Shown here: one piece after another, positions 1 through 7,300 of the stretch
Layout of the letters: each line of letters starts with the position of its first letter
Position numbering within the stretch: the stretch's first letter is position 1
Assembly: GCA_900545605.1 (NCBI GenBank)
Contig: UQZL01000034.1
Span: forward strand, 1-20,771
Direction: 5' to 3'
DNA from: an uncultured Collinsella sp.
GTDB lineage: Bacteria > Actinomycetota > Coriobacteriia > Coriobacteriales > Coriobacteriaceae
Length of the DNA: 20,771 nt
Program-made: the position numbers and the translations under genes
The notes under the pieces: generated by a model
Told to the model about the DNA's origin: nothing
The model's database searches: none
The model's input: only the letters and a program-made list of their open reading frames with translations

Positions 1-173
1 CTGATCCGGTCCGACCGGGCCGCGCGGCAAGGAGATATATTGCCAGACCGGAGGGACCCCGGGGGCGGGAATCTGGGCGTACACATTTCCTACACATCCT
101 GTGATCCGACTAACGTTTGCCAGCCGTTAACTACCGCTCGCCGAGCATCTCTTTATATAAGGCAGTCTCATGG
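1..173. other. Left edge, no gene supported
   Basis: The first ~100 bases are much richer in G+C than the following gene and contain short complementary GC tracts (CCGGT/ACCGG near 6-18). One plus-strand frame is open from the edge to a TGA at 102-104 and could be the tail of a gene that begins outside the window, but the 33 visible codons match nothing I recognise. The stretch 105-173 lies downstream of the minus-strand phosphohexomutase gene and shows no clear terminator. Confidence 0.3.
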
Positions 174-1574
174 TTAAAGCGGATACGTCCCCCTAGCTAA
201 AGCACAGCCAGCATCGAGCAACTCATCACGTTCTTCCACCGAGAACCCCTCGGCGTAGACGCGCACCACTGGTTCGGTCCCGCTAGGACGGACCAGCAGC
301 CACGTGTCATCCTCGAATGCCAAACGCAAGCCATCCATATGACTAACGTTTTGCGGCACCTTGCCACAAATCGACTTGGGGTTTACGCCCGGCAGCAGGG
401 TTCGTAACGTTTCGGCATCTTCGGCCTCAAGGCGCAAATCCCGTCGACCGTAACTCGTCTTACCAAAACTATCCTCGAGTTGGTCGACCAGAACGCCCAA
501 AGGCGCGTCCGTCTTTGCCATAAGCTCACACAGAATCAGACAGGCGAGGATTCCATCGCGCTCGGGCATATGCGCGGCGATGCCGATACCACCGGCTTCT
601 TCACCGCCTATGAGGACGCCGCCCTTCTTCATCTCTGCCGCTATATATTTGAAACCGACTGGTTTGACGGTCACGCGGCAGCCAAGCGCCTCGGCAATGC
701 GACGCACGAGCGTCGAACACGAAAGATTGACGACGACGCGCCCCTCCAAATTACGAAATTGAACCAAGTCGCCCAAAACGAGCGCCATGATCTGATGCGG
801 ATGTATATATCTGCCGCGCTCGTCAACCGCGCCGATACGATCGGCGTCGCCGTCGGTCACCAGGCCGGCGCAAGCTCCGTCCTCGATAACCGCGCGCTCG
901 CAAGTGTCCACCCAAGGCTCAACGGGGTCGGGGCAGATATCTTCTTGGTCAGACGCCTGCCCGGCGTGAATCTCGTGCACCTCAACGCCAAGCTCGCGCA
1001 GCAAGTCGGCTAGATAACCCTGGGCTGCGCCGCCCATGGGATCGACAACCACGCGCAGGTGCGCGTCGCGGATGGCTTCGGCATCGACAAACGATGCCAC
1101 CGCCTGCATATAGTCAGGAATGATATCCGCGGTGCGATATTGCCCCTCGATCCCCATTGGCTCGGGAGCCATGGTCTCTTCGAGCTCTTCGATGACATCC
1201 TGGTTGGCGGTCGAGCCGTCACCCATGCGAATCTTGAGGCACAGATAGCCCTGCGGATGATGGGAGCCCGTCACCATGAGCGCGCCGCACGCCTCACCGT
1301 CATAAGCCGCCGCCCACGTAAGGGCAGGGGTCGGAACAGATCGCGAAGCGAGCACGGTGTCCAGCCCGTGCGCTGCTAGCACGCCCGCCGCAAGCTCAGC
1401 GAACTCGCGCGCCAGGGGCCGGGTATCGAACCCTATATATACCGTTTTGCCCGGATTGGTCTTTTGCCACAACTCGCCGACGGCATCGGCGATACGGGCA
1501 ACGTTATCGGCAGTGAAGTCCTCATCGACGCGAGCGCGCCAACCGTCAGTTCCAAAATGAATTATCGCGCACAC
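174..1574 (-). CDS. Phosphoglucomutase/phosphomannomutase family protein
   Basis: This is an alpha-D-phosphohexomutase, a cytosolic enzyme moving phosphate between C6 and C1 of hexose phosphates to feed sugar-nucleotide and wall precursor synthesis. All four family loops are visible: the phosphoserine loop TGSHHP at 102-107 (catalytic S104), the metal loop DGDADR at 241-246, the sugar-binding GEEAGG at 324-329 and the phosphate-binding RPSGTEP at 429-435. I chose the GTG at 1574 because GAGG lies 9 nt upstream and FGTDGWRA follows at once, as is usual at this family's N terminus. A longer frame to 1634 would add 20 unconserved residues. Length is 466 aa, normal for the family. Glucose versus mannose preference cannot be read from sequence. 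The phosphoserine loop has His where most members have Asn. Tyr-Ile pairs at 46, 256 and 310 all use TAT-ATA, odd for this GC-rich context. Confidence 0.9.
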   Translation of the reverse strand: MCAIIHFGTDGWRARVDEDFTADNVARIADAVGELWQKTNPGKTVYIGFDTRPLAREFAELAAGVLAAHGLDTVLASRSVPTPALTWAAAYDGEACGALMVTGSHHPQGYLCLKIRMGDGSTANQDVIEELEETMAPEPMGIEGQYRTADIIPDYMQAVASFVDAEAIRDAHLRVVVDPMGGAAQGYLADLLRELGVEVHEIHAGQASDQEDICPDPVEPWVDTCERAVIEDGACAGLVTDGDADRIGAVDERGRYIHPHQIMALVLGDLVQFRNLEGRVVVNLSCSTLVRRIAEALGCRVTVKPVGFKYIAAEMKKGGVLIGGEEAGGIGIAAHMPERDGILACLILCELMAKTDAPLGVLVDQLEDSFGKTSYGRRDLRLEAEDAETLRTLLPGVNPKSICGKVPQNVSHMDGLRLAFEDDTWLLVRPSGTEPVVRVYAEGFSVEERDELLDAGCALARGTYPL

Positions 1575-1731
1575 GCGCAGACACCTCACAGTGTTTGGAT
1601 CATGGTACGCGTGAGGTATACCCGCAACACGCACTCAGCAACCTGCCGGCACCAGCATTCACCATTTGGGCAAATGCTGCCGAGGACATGCAAGCAATAA
1701 ATAAACGCCTCGTATGGAGCGGTTTTGCCCT
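1575..1731 (-). other. Intergenic spacer with a hairpin
   Basis: The spacer between the methyltransferase stop and the phosphohexomutase start holds a 7-bp inverted repeat, CAGCATT at 1653-1659 and AATGCTG at 1673-1679, with a 13-nt loop. No T-run follows on either strand, so it is not a convincing intrinsic terminator. It could be part of a leader or operator for the phosphohexomutase gene. Confidence 0.35.
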
Positions 1732-2625
1732 TTATATATCGAGCGCCTCGGCCATCGCGGCCGTAGTGATTGCCGTGGTTCCACAGCAACTGCCCACCAT
1801 TGCGGCACCGGCATGTCTCCATTCGATGCATGCGCGCGCGAAAGCTTCGGGGTTCTCGTGCCATACGGGGCCATCCTGAGTCTGGACCGGATCGCCTGCG
1901 TTGGGACGCACCGTGACGGGAGTAGTCGCCGATGCAACCATCCTGGGCACCGCCGTGTTCGCGGCCGCAAGCGAACAGCAATTAACACCAACCGAGTTTG
2001 CGCCGTGTTTTTCGGCGTACAAAACGGCTGCCTCGATGTTGAGGCCATCGCCCAACAGGTCGCCTTTATCGTCAACGACAAAACTCACCAGAACAGGCAT
2101 GCCGTCGGCGGCATCTCGAGCGCCGGCAAGCATGGGCTGCAAATTACGGATAGACGTTACCGTCTCGATCAGCAGACCGTCAACGCCGGCATTGAGCAAG
2201 GCGTGCGCCTGTTCGCCCGCAATGCCTCGGATTTCACGATACTCGGCAGAGTCCTCGGCAAACCACTCAATACCGATCGGGCCCATCGAGCCCAGCAGCA
2301 GCTGAGGGTGCGCCTGGCGGGCATCGTCGACGGCCCCGCGATTGACCTCCGCCACGGACGGCGCAATCTGGTCGTGTTTGAGGGCATAGCTTGATGCCTG
2401 AAAGGTGTTGGTAATGAGCACCTGCGCGCCGGCGGCGACATACAAGCGATGGATACGAGAAACGGTCTGCGGCTCTGCCAGATTCCAAAACGCCGGTGGA
2501 ATGTCGGCGGCATCGTACTCACTCAACAGAACACTGCCCATGGGGCCCTGCGCCAACAAGGTCTCGCTCGACAAGCGGCGCGTAAGTTCCTCGGCACCAA
2601 AGCGGTTGTAATAACTCGTATCCAT
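1732..2625 (-). CDS. Homocysteine S-methyltransferase family protein
   Basis: This is a single-domain (297 aa) zinc-dependent methyltransferase of the Pfam S-methyl_trans family, which transfers a methyl group to homocysteine to make methionine. The three zinc cysteines are seen: C216 in GVNCC and the pair C280-C281 in GSCCGTT near the C terminus. The N-terminal barrel start is typical: LLAQGPMGSVLL at 24-35, then ITNTFQAS at 71-78. Homologues use S-methylmethionine or S-adenosylmethionine (MmuM type), or form the first module of MetH. No cobalamin or folate domain is attached here, so an MmuM-like role is more likely, but the donor cannot be told from sequence. Start is ATG at 2625 with a weak GGGA upstream. 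It lies 10 nt after the metalloregulator gene and is probably cotranscribed with it. The last codons read GAT-ATA-TAA. Confidence 0.88.
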   Translation of the reverse strand: MDTSYYNRFGAEELTRRLSSETLLAQGPMGSVLLSEYDAADIPPAFWNLAEPQTVSRIHRLYVAAGAQVLITNTFQASSYALKHDQIAPSVAEVNRGAVDDARQAHPQLLLGSMGPIGIEWFAEDSAEYREIRGIAGEQAHALLNAGVDGLLIETVTSIRNLQPMLAGARDAADGMPVLVSFVVDDKGDLLGDGLNIEAAVLYAEKHGANSVGVNCCSLAAANTAVPRMVASATTPVTVRPNAGDPVQTQDGPVWHENPEAFARACIEWRHAGAAMVGSCCGTTAITTAAMAEALDI

Positions 2626-2635
2626 ATATATCCCG

Positions 2636-3058
2636 CTATTCCTCGACGCTGATTCCCTGCTTTTCGAGATAGGCGAGCCAGCGGCTCATCGTGTCCTCGG
2701 ATAGCGCATGCTCCATCATGCAGGCCTCGGAATCGGCTCGCTCAAATTCGACACCGAGCTCCTGAACCAAAAACGTGCGGATGAGGCGATGACGGTACCA
2801 GATAGCCGTGCCAACCTCGCGGCCGCGATCGGTCAGGATCACCTTGCCGTAGTGCGATTGCTCGACAAGCTCGGATGCCTTGAGCGCCGAAACCGCTTTA
2901 TTGACCGATGCCTTGGAGACGCCAAGGCGCTGCGCGATGTCGACCGATCGCACGCCGTTGGTTTCCCCCTCTTCGCTTTCAATGCGAACCATGCACTCCA
3001 AGTAGTCTTCGTTCGCCACCGTCAGATGTAGTTCGCGCGAGCTATTTGTCGTATCCAT
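2636..3058 (-). CDS. DtxR/MntR-family metal-dependent transcriptional repressor
   Basis: The 140-aa protein has a winged helix-turn-helix at about 16-80 (recognition region near VDIAQRLGVSKASVNKAV) followed by a short dimerisation domain carrying metal ligands. There is no SH3-like third domain, so its size is MntR-like. Visible candidate ligands are D18, E21, H90, C113, E116 and H117. D18 and E21 match the MntR pattern, while the Cys in EACMMEH matches DtxR/IdeR, giving a mixed set. I chose the ATG at 3058 because a purine-rich GGAAG lies just upstream. A further ATG at 3079 would add seven basic residues and falls too close to the likely promoter. It is divergent from pepT across a perfect palindrome and precedes the methyltransferase gene. 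Iron versus manganese specificity is uncertain. Confidence 0.88.
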   Translation of the reverse strand: MDTTNSSRELHLTVANEDYLECMVRIESEEGETNGVRSVDIAQRLGVSKASVNKAVSALKASELVEQSHYGKVILTDRGREVGTAIWYRHRLIRTFLVQELGVEFERADSEACMMEHALSEDTMSRWLAYLEKQGISVEE

Positions 3059-3089
3059 GATCTTCCGTCCCTTCTGCATTCAATGGCTG

Positions 3090-3118
3090 ATTCTACCCCA
3101 TCCAAGCGTCGTGGTATG
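3090..3118 (-). promoter_or_regulatory. Candidate promoter of the DtxR-family gene
   Basis: A TAGAAT -10 box (plus-strand 3090-3095) stands 31 bases upstream of the chosen start codon. The -35 position, 17 nt further, is CATACC, a poor match that lies inside the palindrome at 3113-3130. Confidence 0.4.
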
Positions 3119-3140
3119 CCGTGGCATACCGTGCTAGAGT
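3112..3140 (+). promoter_or_regulatory. Candidate promoter of pepT
   Basis: An extended -10 element, TG-C-TAGAGT, ends at 3140. The matching -35 position at 3112-3117 is weak and overlaps the palindrome. A leader of about 30 nt would result. Confidence 0.35.
3113..3130. promoter_or_regulatory. Perfect 18-bp palindrome, candidate operator
   Basis: GGTATGCC-GT-GGCATACC has 8-bp arms that match exactly. It lies between the divergent regulator and pepT genes and covers the expected -35 positions of both. This is where an autoregulating DtxR-family dimer would bind. The sequence is not the classical DtxR or MntR box as I remember them, so the assignment rests on symmetry and position. Confidence 0.5.
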
Positions 3141-3178
3141 TCTTGTTGCACACGACGACCAAGATTGGAGCGGTCTTT

Positions 3179-4426
3179 ATGGAAAACACCACCACGAGCC
3201 CCGATGTCCTCGAACGCTTTTTGCGCTACGTCCAGATCAACACGCAGTCCGAGGATGCAAACTGCGACCAGGTACCCTCGAGCGCCGTTCAGTTTGACCT
3301 TGCCAACGTGCTGGCTGAAGAGCTGCGCGAGCTTGGTGCAGAAGATGCCCACGTGACCGAGCACGCCTATGTCTGCGCGCATATCCCCGCAAGTGCGGGC
3401 GCTGAGGACAAGCCCGCCCTGGGCCTGATCGCCCATCTCGACACCACCGAAGTTGCACCGGGCGCCGGCGTGAAGCCGCACATCGTACACTACGAAGGCG
3501 GCGACCTGGTCTGCGGCACGGTTGACGGTAAGCCCGTTGCCATGAGTACCGCCAAGCTTCCCGCCCTGAATGACCTCGCGGGTGAGGACTTGGTCTGCAG
3601 CGATGGCACCACGCTGCTGGGCGCGGACGACAAGGCAGGCGTCGCCGAGATCATGTCGCTTGTCGCGCGTATCGCTCAGGACCCTTCTCTGCCCCATCCC
3701 GCACTCGGCATTTGCTTCTGCCCTGACGAGGAGATCGGCCACGGAGCCGAGCTGTTGGATATCGATACCTTTGGCTGCAAGTACGCCTACACGGTCGACG
3801 GCGGCCCCATCGGCGAGCTGGAGTGGGAGTGCTTTAACGCCGCCGAGGCGACCGTCCGCTTTGAGGGCCAGTCCATCCACCCGGGCGACGCTAAGGGCCG
3901 TATGGTCAACGCAGGCAATCTGTTCTGCGACTTCAACGCGTTGCTCCCCTACGTGCAGCGCCCGGAGTATACGGAAGGCTACGAGGGCTTTTATCACCTT
4001 GAGGGTGTATCTGCGACCGTCGATCACGCCACAGCGCGCTATATCGTCCGCGACCATGACGCCGCCAAGTTCCAGCAGAAACTCGACTTTATTGATGCCG
4101 CCGCCTCGATGCTCAACCAGCGTCTGGGTGAGGAGCGCGTGACGGTCGAGATTAAGCAGCAGTATCGAAATATGGCCGAGATCGTTCGTGACTATCCCGA
4201 GCTTATTGATGTTGCCAAGGAAGCCTACCTTGCCTGCGGCGTTGAGCCCCAAGTGCTGCCGATTCGCGGCGGCACCGACGGCGCTCAGCTGTCGTTCCGC
4301 GGTCTGCCCTGCCCCAACCTTTCCACCGGCGGCTATTGCTACCACGGCGTCAACGAGTTCGTCCCGGTCAGTTCGCTCGTCAAGATGACCGACGTGCTCC
4401 AGGAGCTCGTCGCCCGCTTTGCATAG
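3179..4426 (+). CDS. pepT: Peptidase T (tripeptide aminopeptidase)
   Basis: PepT is a cytosolic dizinc M20B aminopeptidase that removes the N-terminal residue of tripeptides. All metal and catalytic positions are present: H86 and D88 in AHLDTTE, D150 in LLGADDKAG, the E184-E185 pair in CPDEEIGHG, D207 in TVDGG and H389 in YCYHGVNEF. The QSIHPGDAKGRMVNA stretch at 231-245 belongs to the dimerisation domain. Length is 415 aa against about 410 for the family. I chose ATG at 3179 with GGAG 8 nt upstream; the open frame extends to 3083 but would run through the palindrome and promoter. Two strong terminators follow, so it is probably monocistronic and ends before the convergent LCP gene. Confidence 0.95.
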   Translation: MENTTTSPDVLERFLRYVQINTQSEDANCDQVPSSAVQFDLANVLAEELRELGAEDAHVTEHAYVCAHIPASAGAEDKPALGLIAHLDTTEVAPGAGVKPHIVHYEGGDLVCGTVDGKPVAMSTAKLPALNDLAGEDLVCSDGTTLLGADDKAGVAEIMSLVARIAQDPSLPHPALGICFCPDEEIGHGAELLDIDTFGCKYAYTVDGGPIGELEWECFNAAEATVRFEGQSIHPGDAKGRMVNAGNLFCDFNALLPYVQRPEYTEGYEGFYHLEGVSATVDHATARYIVRDHDAAKFQQKLDFIDAAASMLNQRLGEERVTVEIKQQYRNMAEIVRDYPELIDVAKEAYLACGVEPQVLPIRGGTDGAQLSFRGLPCPNLSTGGYCYHGVNEFVPVSSLVKMTDVLQELVARFA

Positions 4427-4450
4427 GGAACTCGAACAATCTAGGTAAGC

Positions 4451-4491
4451 AAAACCGCCCCGTCCTCAAAACCGAGAACGGGGCGGTTTTT
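4451..4491 (+). terminator. Intrinsic terminator of pepT
   Basis: A perfect 13-bp stem, AAAACCGCCCCGT (4451-4463) with ACGGGGCGGTTTT (4478-4490), has a 14-nt loop and ends in five Ts on the plus strand. The A-run at its left side means it could also work on the minus strand. Confidence 0.88.
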
Positions 4492-4510
4492 GGTGCAAGG
4501 GGAGTAGTCA

Positions 4511-4564
4511 GCACCGCAGGTTGAGCCAACGTCAGCGAGCGACGTCCAAGGCGAACAAGTTGGC
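4511..4564. repeat. Dispersed hairpin repeat, copy A
   Basis: The segment starts with GCACCGCAGGTTGAGC, identical over 16 bases to 19911-19926. It continues with the AGCGAGCG loop and ends GGCGAACAAGTTGGC, identical to 19983-19997. The central stem is ACGTC (4529-4533) with GACGT (4541-4545). In the right-end copy the stem bases differ but still pair (GGACGG/CCGTCC). It sits between two terminators and does not interrupt a gene. It resembles REP-type intergenic elements. Confidence 0.75.
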
Positions 4565-4567
4565 ATG

Positions 4568-4610
4568 AAAAAGGCAGGGCATTGACCTTCTGGTCATGCC
4601 CTGCCTTTTG
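4568..4610. terminator. Bidirectional intrinsic terminator between pepT and LCP gene
   Basis: A stem of about 18 bp (4569-4587 with 4592-4609, one bulged T) closes on the tetraloop TTCT. An A-run precedes and a T-run follows, so both the plus-strand pepT transcript and the minus-strand murA-lcp transcript would meet a proper terminator. Confidence 0.85.
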
Positions 4611-4651
4611 AATGACAAATTGTCGCCTTGGGCGGCGCGCAGCGTCGAGTC

Positions 4652-4679
4652 GTTACGGCATTTGGTAAAACGCCGTAAC
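4652..4679 (-). other. Hairpin immediately after the LCP stop codon
   Basis: GTTACGGC (4652-4659) pairs perfectly with GCCGTAAC (4672-4679) over a 12-nt loop, starting one base after the stop codon of the LCP gene. It lacks a T-run, so it may protect the mRNA 3' end, with the stronger terminator at 4568-4610 doing the release. Confidence 0.5.
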
Positions 4680-4680
4680 T

Positions 4681-5916
4681 CTAGTAGTTGGCTTCGTAGC
4701 CGTTGCCGTCGCCGGTGGGCTCTTCGTAGTAGTCCGAATCGCTTGAATCGCTTGAGTCATCGGAATCGTCAGAGCTGACCGATGAGGTTGCGGTACCGTT
4801 TGCGTAGTCGTCAGACGTGTTGTTGTTCAGGTCGCCGATCGTAGAGCTGGAACCGTCGGAAAGACCCATGGTGTTGGGACCCTTGGGATCCTTGCCGGCA
4901 TCGACGCGCTCCATCATTTCCTTGAGCTCGTCCTCGTAGACAAAGACGTAGCTCACACCGTCAATCATGGTGCTGTCGTCGGCGTACGAGGGCAGGTTGG
5001 CCGAGTAGATACCGTCGACATCCATACCGCGCATGGCGTTGACCGTAGCCACGATATCCTGAACGCTCATATCGGTTACGAGCATATCGGACAGCGAATT
5101 AACCAGGCCAAAGATCTTCGTGGCATCGAAGTTATTGAGAATCTGGTTGGCAAGGGCGCCAAGCACCTGGCGCTGGTGGCGCATGCGCGTGTAATCGCCG
5201 TCGGCATAGGTGTAGCGGCAGCGGGCATAGGTAAGGGCGGTGGCACCGTCCATATGCTGCTGGCCAGCGGTAATCTTAATATCCAGGTGCTCGGGGTCGT
5301 CAACATCATCGGTTGCGTTAATGTCGATACCGCCAACCGAATCAATCAGCGCCTGCATACCGTCGAAGCTGACCTCGGCATAGTGGGAAATCTGAACACC
5401 GCACAGCTCGTTGACCGCCTCGACCATGGCCTCGGCGCCGCCAACGGTATGGCAGGCGTTGATCTTCATGGTCTCGCCCTTGTACTCGACCTTGGTGTCG
5501 CGCGGAACGGAAATGAGCGTCGCCTGCTTTTGCGTGGGGTCGATGCGTGCCAGGATAATCGAGTCGGCACGATACGTATCCTCGCCCGGACGGCCGTCGG
5601 TGCCAAGAAGCAGCACGTAGAACGGATCCTTTGCCTCATCGGTGTCAACCAGAACCCGACGCAGATTGTCGGTAATGACATTAGAATCGCCGAGCTTGCC
5701 CATAATGGTGGCAAACCACAGGCCGGCAGCGGTAGTGGCACTCAGCAGCACGCCAAGCACGACAATGAGCGCGACGTGACGAATCGTGTGGCTACGACGA
5801 CGTTGACGAGCGCGCTCGGAATAGCGAGCCACGTTATCGCGACTGTAGATCTTGGCCTGCGCACCAGTTGAGGGTCTTCGGGCGGTGGTATCCGCGAGGG
5901 GCTTTTTATTAAACAT
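4681..5916 (-). CDS. LytR-CpsA-Psr (LCP) family wall polymer ligase
   Basis: LCP proteins are membrane-anchored phosphotransferases that attach teichoic acid-like or capsular polymers to peptidoglycan outside the cell. The 411-aa protein has a basic cytoplasmic N terminus (1-46), one transmembrane helix (about 47-71) and an LCP domain (about 99-260). That domain carries LLLGTDGR at 102-109, R116 and D118 in TYRADSI, R139 in SVPRDTKV and the arginine cluster in ARCRYTYADGDYTRMRHQRQ (231-250). The C-terminal ~55 residues are low-complexity, rich in Ser, Asp, Asn and Gly, and probably disordered on the outer side. I chose ATG at 5916 with AGG 6 nt upstream; a TTG two codons earlier is also possible. 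It lies 12 nt after murA and is probably cotranscribed with it. The polymer substrate is unknown. Confidence 0.92.
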   Translation of the reverse strand: MFNKKPLADTTARRPSTGAQAKIYSRDNVARYSERARQRRRSHTIRHVALIVVLGVLLSATTAAGLWFATIMGKLGDSNVITDNLRRVLVDTDEAKDPFYVLLLGTDGRPGEDTYRADSIILARIDPTQKQATLISVPRDTKVEYKGETMKINACHTVGGAEAMVEAVNELCGVQISHYAEVSFDGMQALIDSVGGIDINATDDVDDPEHLDIKITAGQQHMDGATALTYARCRYTYADGDYTRMRHQRQVLGALANQILNNFDATKIFGLVNSLSDMLVTDMSVQDIVATVNAMRGMDVDGIYSANLPSYADDSTMIDGVSYVFVYEDELKEMMERVDAGKDPKGPNTMGLSDGSSSTIGDLNNNTSDDYANGTATSSVSSDDSDDSSDSSDSDYYEEPTGDGNGYEANY

Positions 5917-5928
5917 AGGCAACCTGTA

Positions 5929-7212
5929 TTAGTAGATGACGGGATCGGGGACGGTAGCATGCTCGACATGCGCGCCGAGCGCCTGCAGCTTTTCGACAAA
6001 CTGCTCGTAGCCGCGCTTGATGTGATGGATGGCCGAAACCTCGGTCGTCCCGTCGGCGATCAAGCCCGCTACGACGAGGGCCGCTCCGCCACGCAGATCG
6101 GGCGAGGTAACCTGTGCACCCGAGAAGCCCTTGACGCCATGAATCATGGCATGATGGCTCTCGATACGAATGTCGGCACCCATGCGCACCAGCTCAGAGG
6201 CGAACATAAAGCGATTCTCGAAGATGTTTTCGGTAATAACGGAACTGCCATCGGCAAGGGCGGAGAGTACCATAATCTGCGCCTGCATGTCGGTCGGGAA
6301 ACCGGGGAACGGAAGCGTCTGGATATCGACCGGCTTGATACGCTCGGCACGGTTCACATGGACGCCGTCGTCGGTACGCTCGCAATCGATGCCCATAAGC
6401 TCCATCTTCTTGAGCACCATGCCCAAGTGAATGGGGCAAAAACCCGTGACGTCGACACCGCGATCGTCGGCCATCAGCGCACCGGCGACGATAAAGGTAC
6501 CGGCCTCGATGCGGTCGCCCACTACGCGATGGGTAACAGGATGCAGCTCTTCCACGCCCTCGATGGTCACGACGGGCGTGCCCGCGCCGACAATCTTAGC
6601 GCCCATCTCGTTGAGCATGTTGGCGAGATCGACGATCTCGGGCTCGCGGGCGGCATTGTCGATAACCGTGGTACCCTGTGCGCGCACAGAGGCCATGATG
6701 AGGTTCTCGGTCGCACCGACGCTGGCGAACTCGAGCGTGACGGTGGTACCGCGCAGACCTTGGGGCGCATTAGCGTTGATGTAACCATGGGCGGTATCGA
6801 ACTCAACGCCCAGGGCCTCAAGACCAAGAATGTGCATATCGATCTTGCGAGCACCCAGGTTGCAGCCGCCCGGCATGGCAATTTTGGCGCGATGGAAGCG
6901 GCCCAGCAGGGGTCCCATGACGGCGGTGGAAGCGCGCATCTTGGCAACGAGCTCGTAGGGGGCCTCCCATGAATCGACCTGAGAGGTATCAATCTCGAGC
7001 GTGTGTTCGTCGAGAACATCGATCGTAGCGCCCATGCCTTTGAGCACCTTGCCCATCACGTGGACATCGGAAATATCGGGCACGTTCTGCAGCGTCGTCT
7101 TGCCCGGCGCCAGAAGCGTTGCCGCCATGAGTTTGAGCGCGGAGTTCTTGGCGCCCGAAACGGGCACGGAGCCTCCGATGGCGTGGCCACCCTCAACGCG
7201 GATAATATCCAA
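5929..7212 (-). CDS. murA: UDP-N-acetylglucosamine 1-carboxyvinyltransferase
   Basis: MurA adds enolpyruvate from PEP to UDP-GlcNAc, the first committed step of peptidoglycan synthesis in the cytosol. The 427-aa protein has K22 in SGAKNSAL, the catalytic fosfomycin-target C117 in MPGGCNLGAR, R122 and the catalytic D308 in GFPTDMQAQ. The inverted alpha-beta halves are full length. The start is TTG at 7212 with GAAAGGG about 6 nt upstream; the protein then reads DIIRVEGG as expected. The ribosome binding site follows almost directly after the atp terminator, so no ordinary promoter fits between them. Transcription must come from readthrough or from a promoter inside or before the hairpin. It probably forms an operon with the LCP gene. 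Gram-positives often have two MurA paralogues; only one is in view. Confidence 0.95.
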   Translation of the reverse strand: MDIIRVEGGHAIGGSVPVSGAKNSALKLMAATLLAPGKTTLQNVPDISDVHVMGKVLKGMGATIDVLDEHTLEIDTSQVDSWEAPYELVAKMRASTAVMGPLLGRFHRAKIAMPGGCNLGARKIDMHILGLEALGVEFDTAHGYINANAPQGLRGTTVTLEFASVGATENLIMASVRAQGTTVIDNAAREPEIVDLANMLNEMGAKIVGAGTPVVTIEGVEELHPVTHRVVGDRIEAGTFIVAGALMADDRGVDVTGFCPIHLGMVLKKMELMGIDCERTDDGVHVNRAERIKPVDIQTLPFPGFPTDMQAQIMVLSALADGSSVITENIFENRFMFASELVRMGADIRIESHHAMIHGVKGFSGAQVTSPDLRGGAALVVAGLIADGTTEVSAIHHIKRGYEQFVEKLQALGAHVEHATVPDPVIY

Positions 7213-7225
7213 GGTCTACCCTTTC

Positions 7226-7264
7226 AAAAAGCATGCCCGGGGTGGCTGGGCCATCCCGGGCATG
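7226..7264 (-). terminator. Intrinsic terminator of the ATP synthase operon
   Basis: Arms 7232-7245 and 7251-7264 form a 14-bp stem with one mismatch and a 5-nt loop. On the minus strand it is followed by C and five Ts (7230-7226). It lies 36 nt after the atpC stop. The T-run is directly followed by the murA Shine-Dalgarno sequence. Confidence 0.88.
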
Positions 7265-7300
7265 ATGTGTTCGCAAATGGTCGAACGCTAAATCGTTTGA

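Noticed and set aside
1653..1679. Hairpin after the methyltransferase region as a terminator
   Set aside because: No T-run on either strand and it is upstream, not downstream, of the nearest minus-strand gene start.
3134..4345. 403-codon minus-strand frame antisense to pepT
   Set aside because: pepT has every catalytic residue on the plus strand; the shadow has no recognisable domain.
5959..6972. 337-codon plus-strand frame antisense to murA
   Set aside because: murA on the minus strand is complete and intact; this is a shadow.
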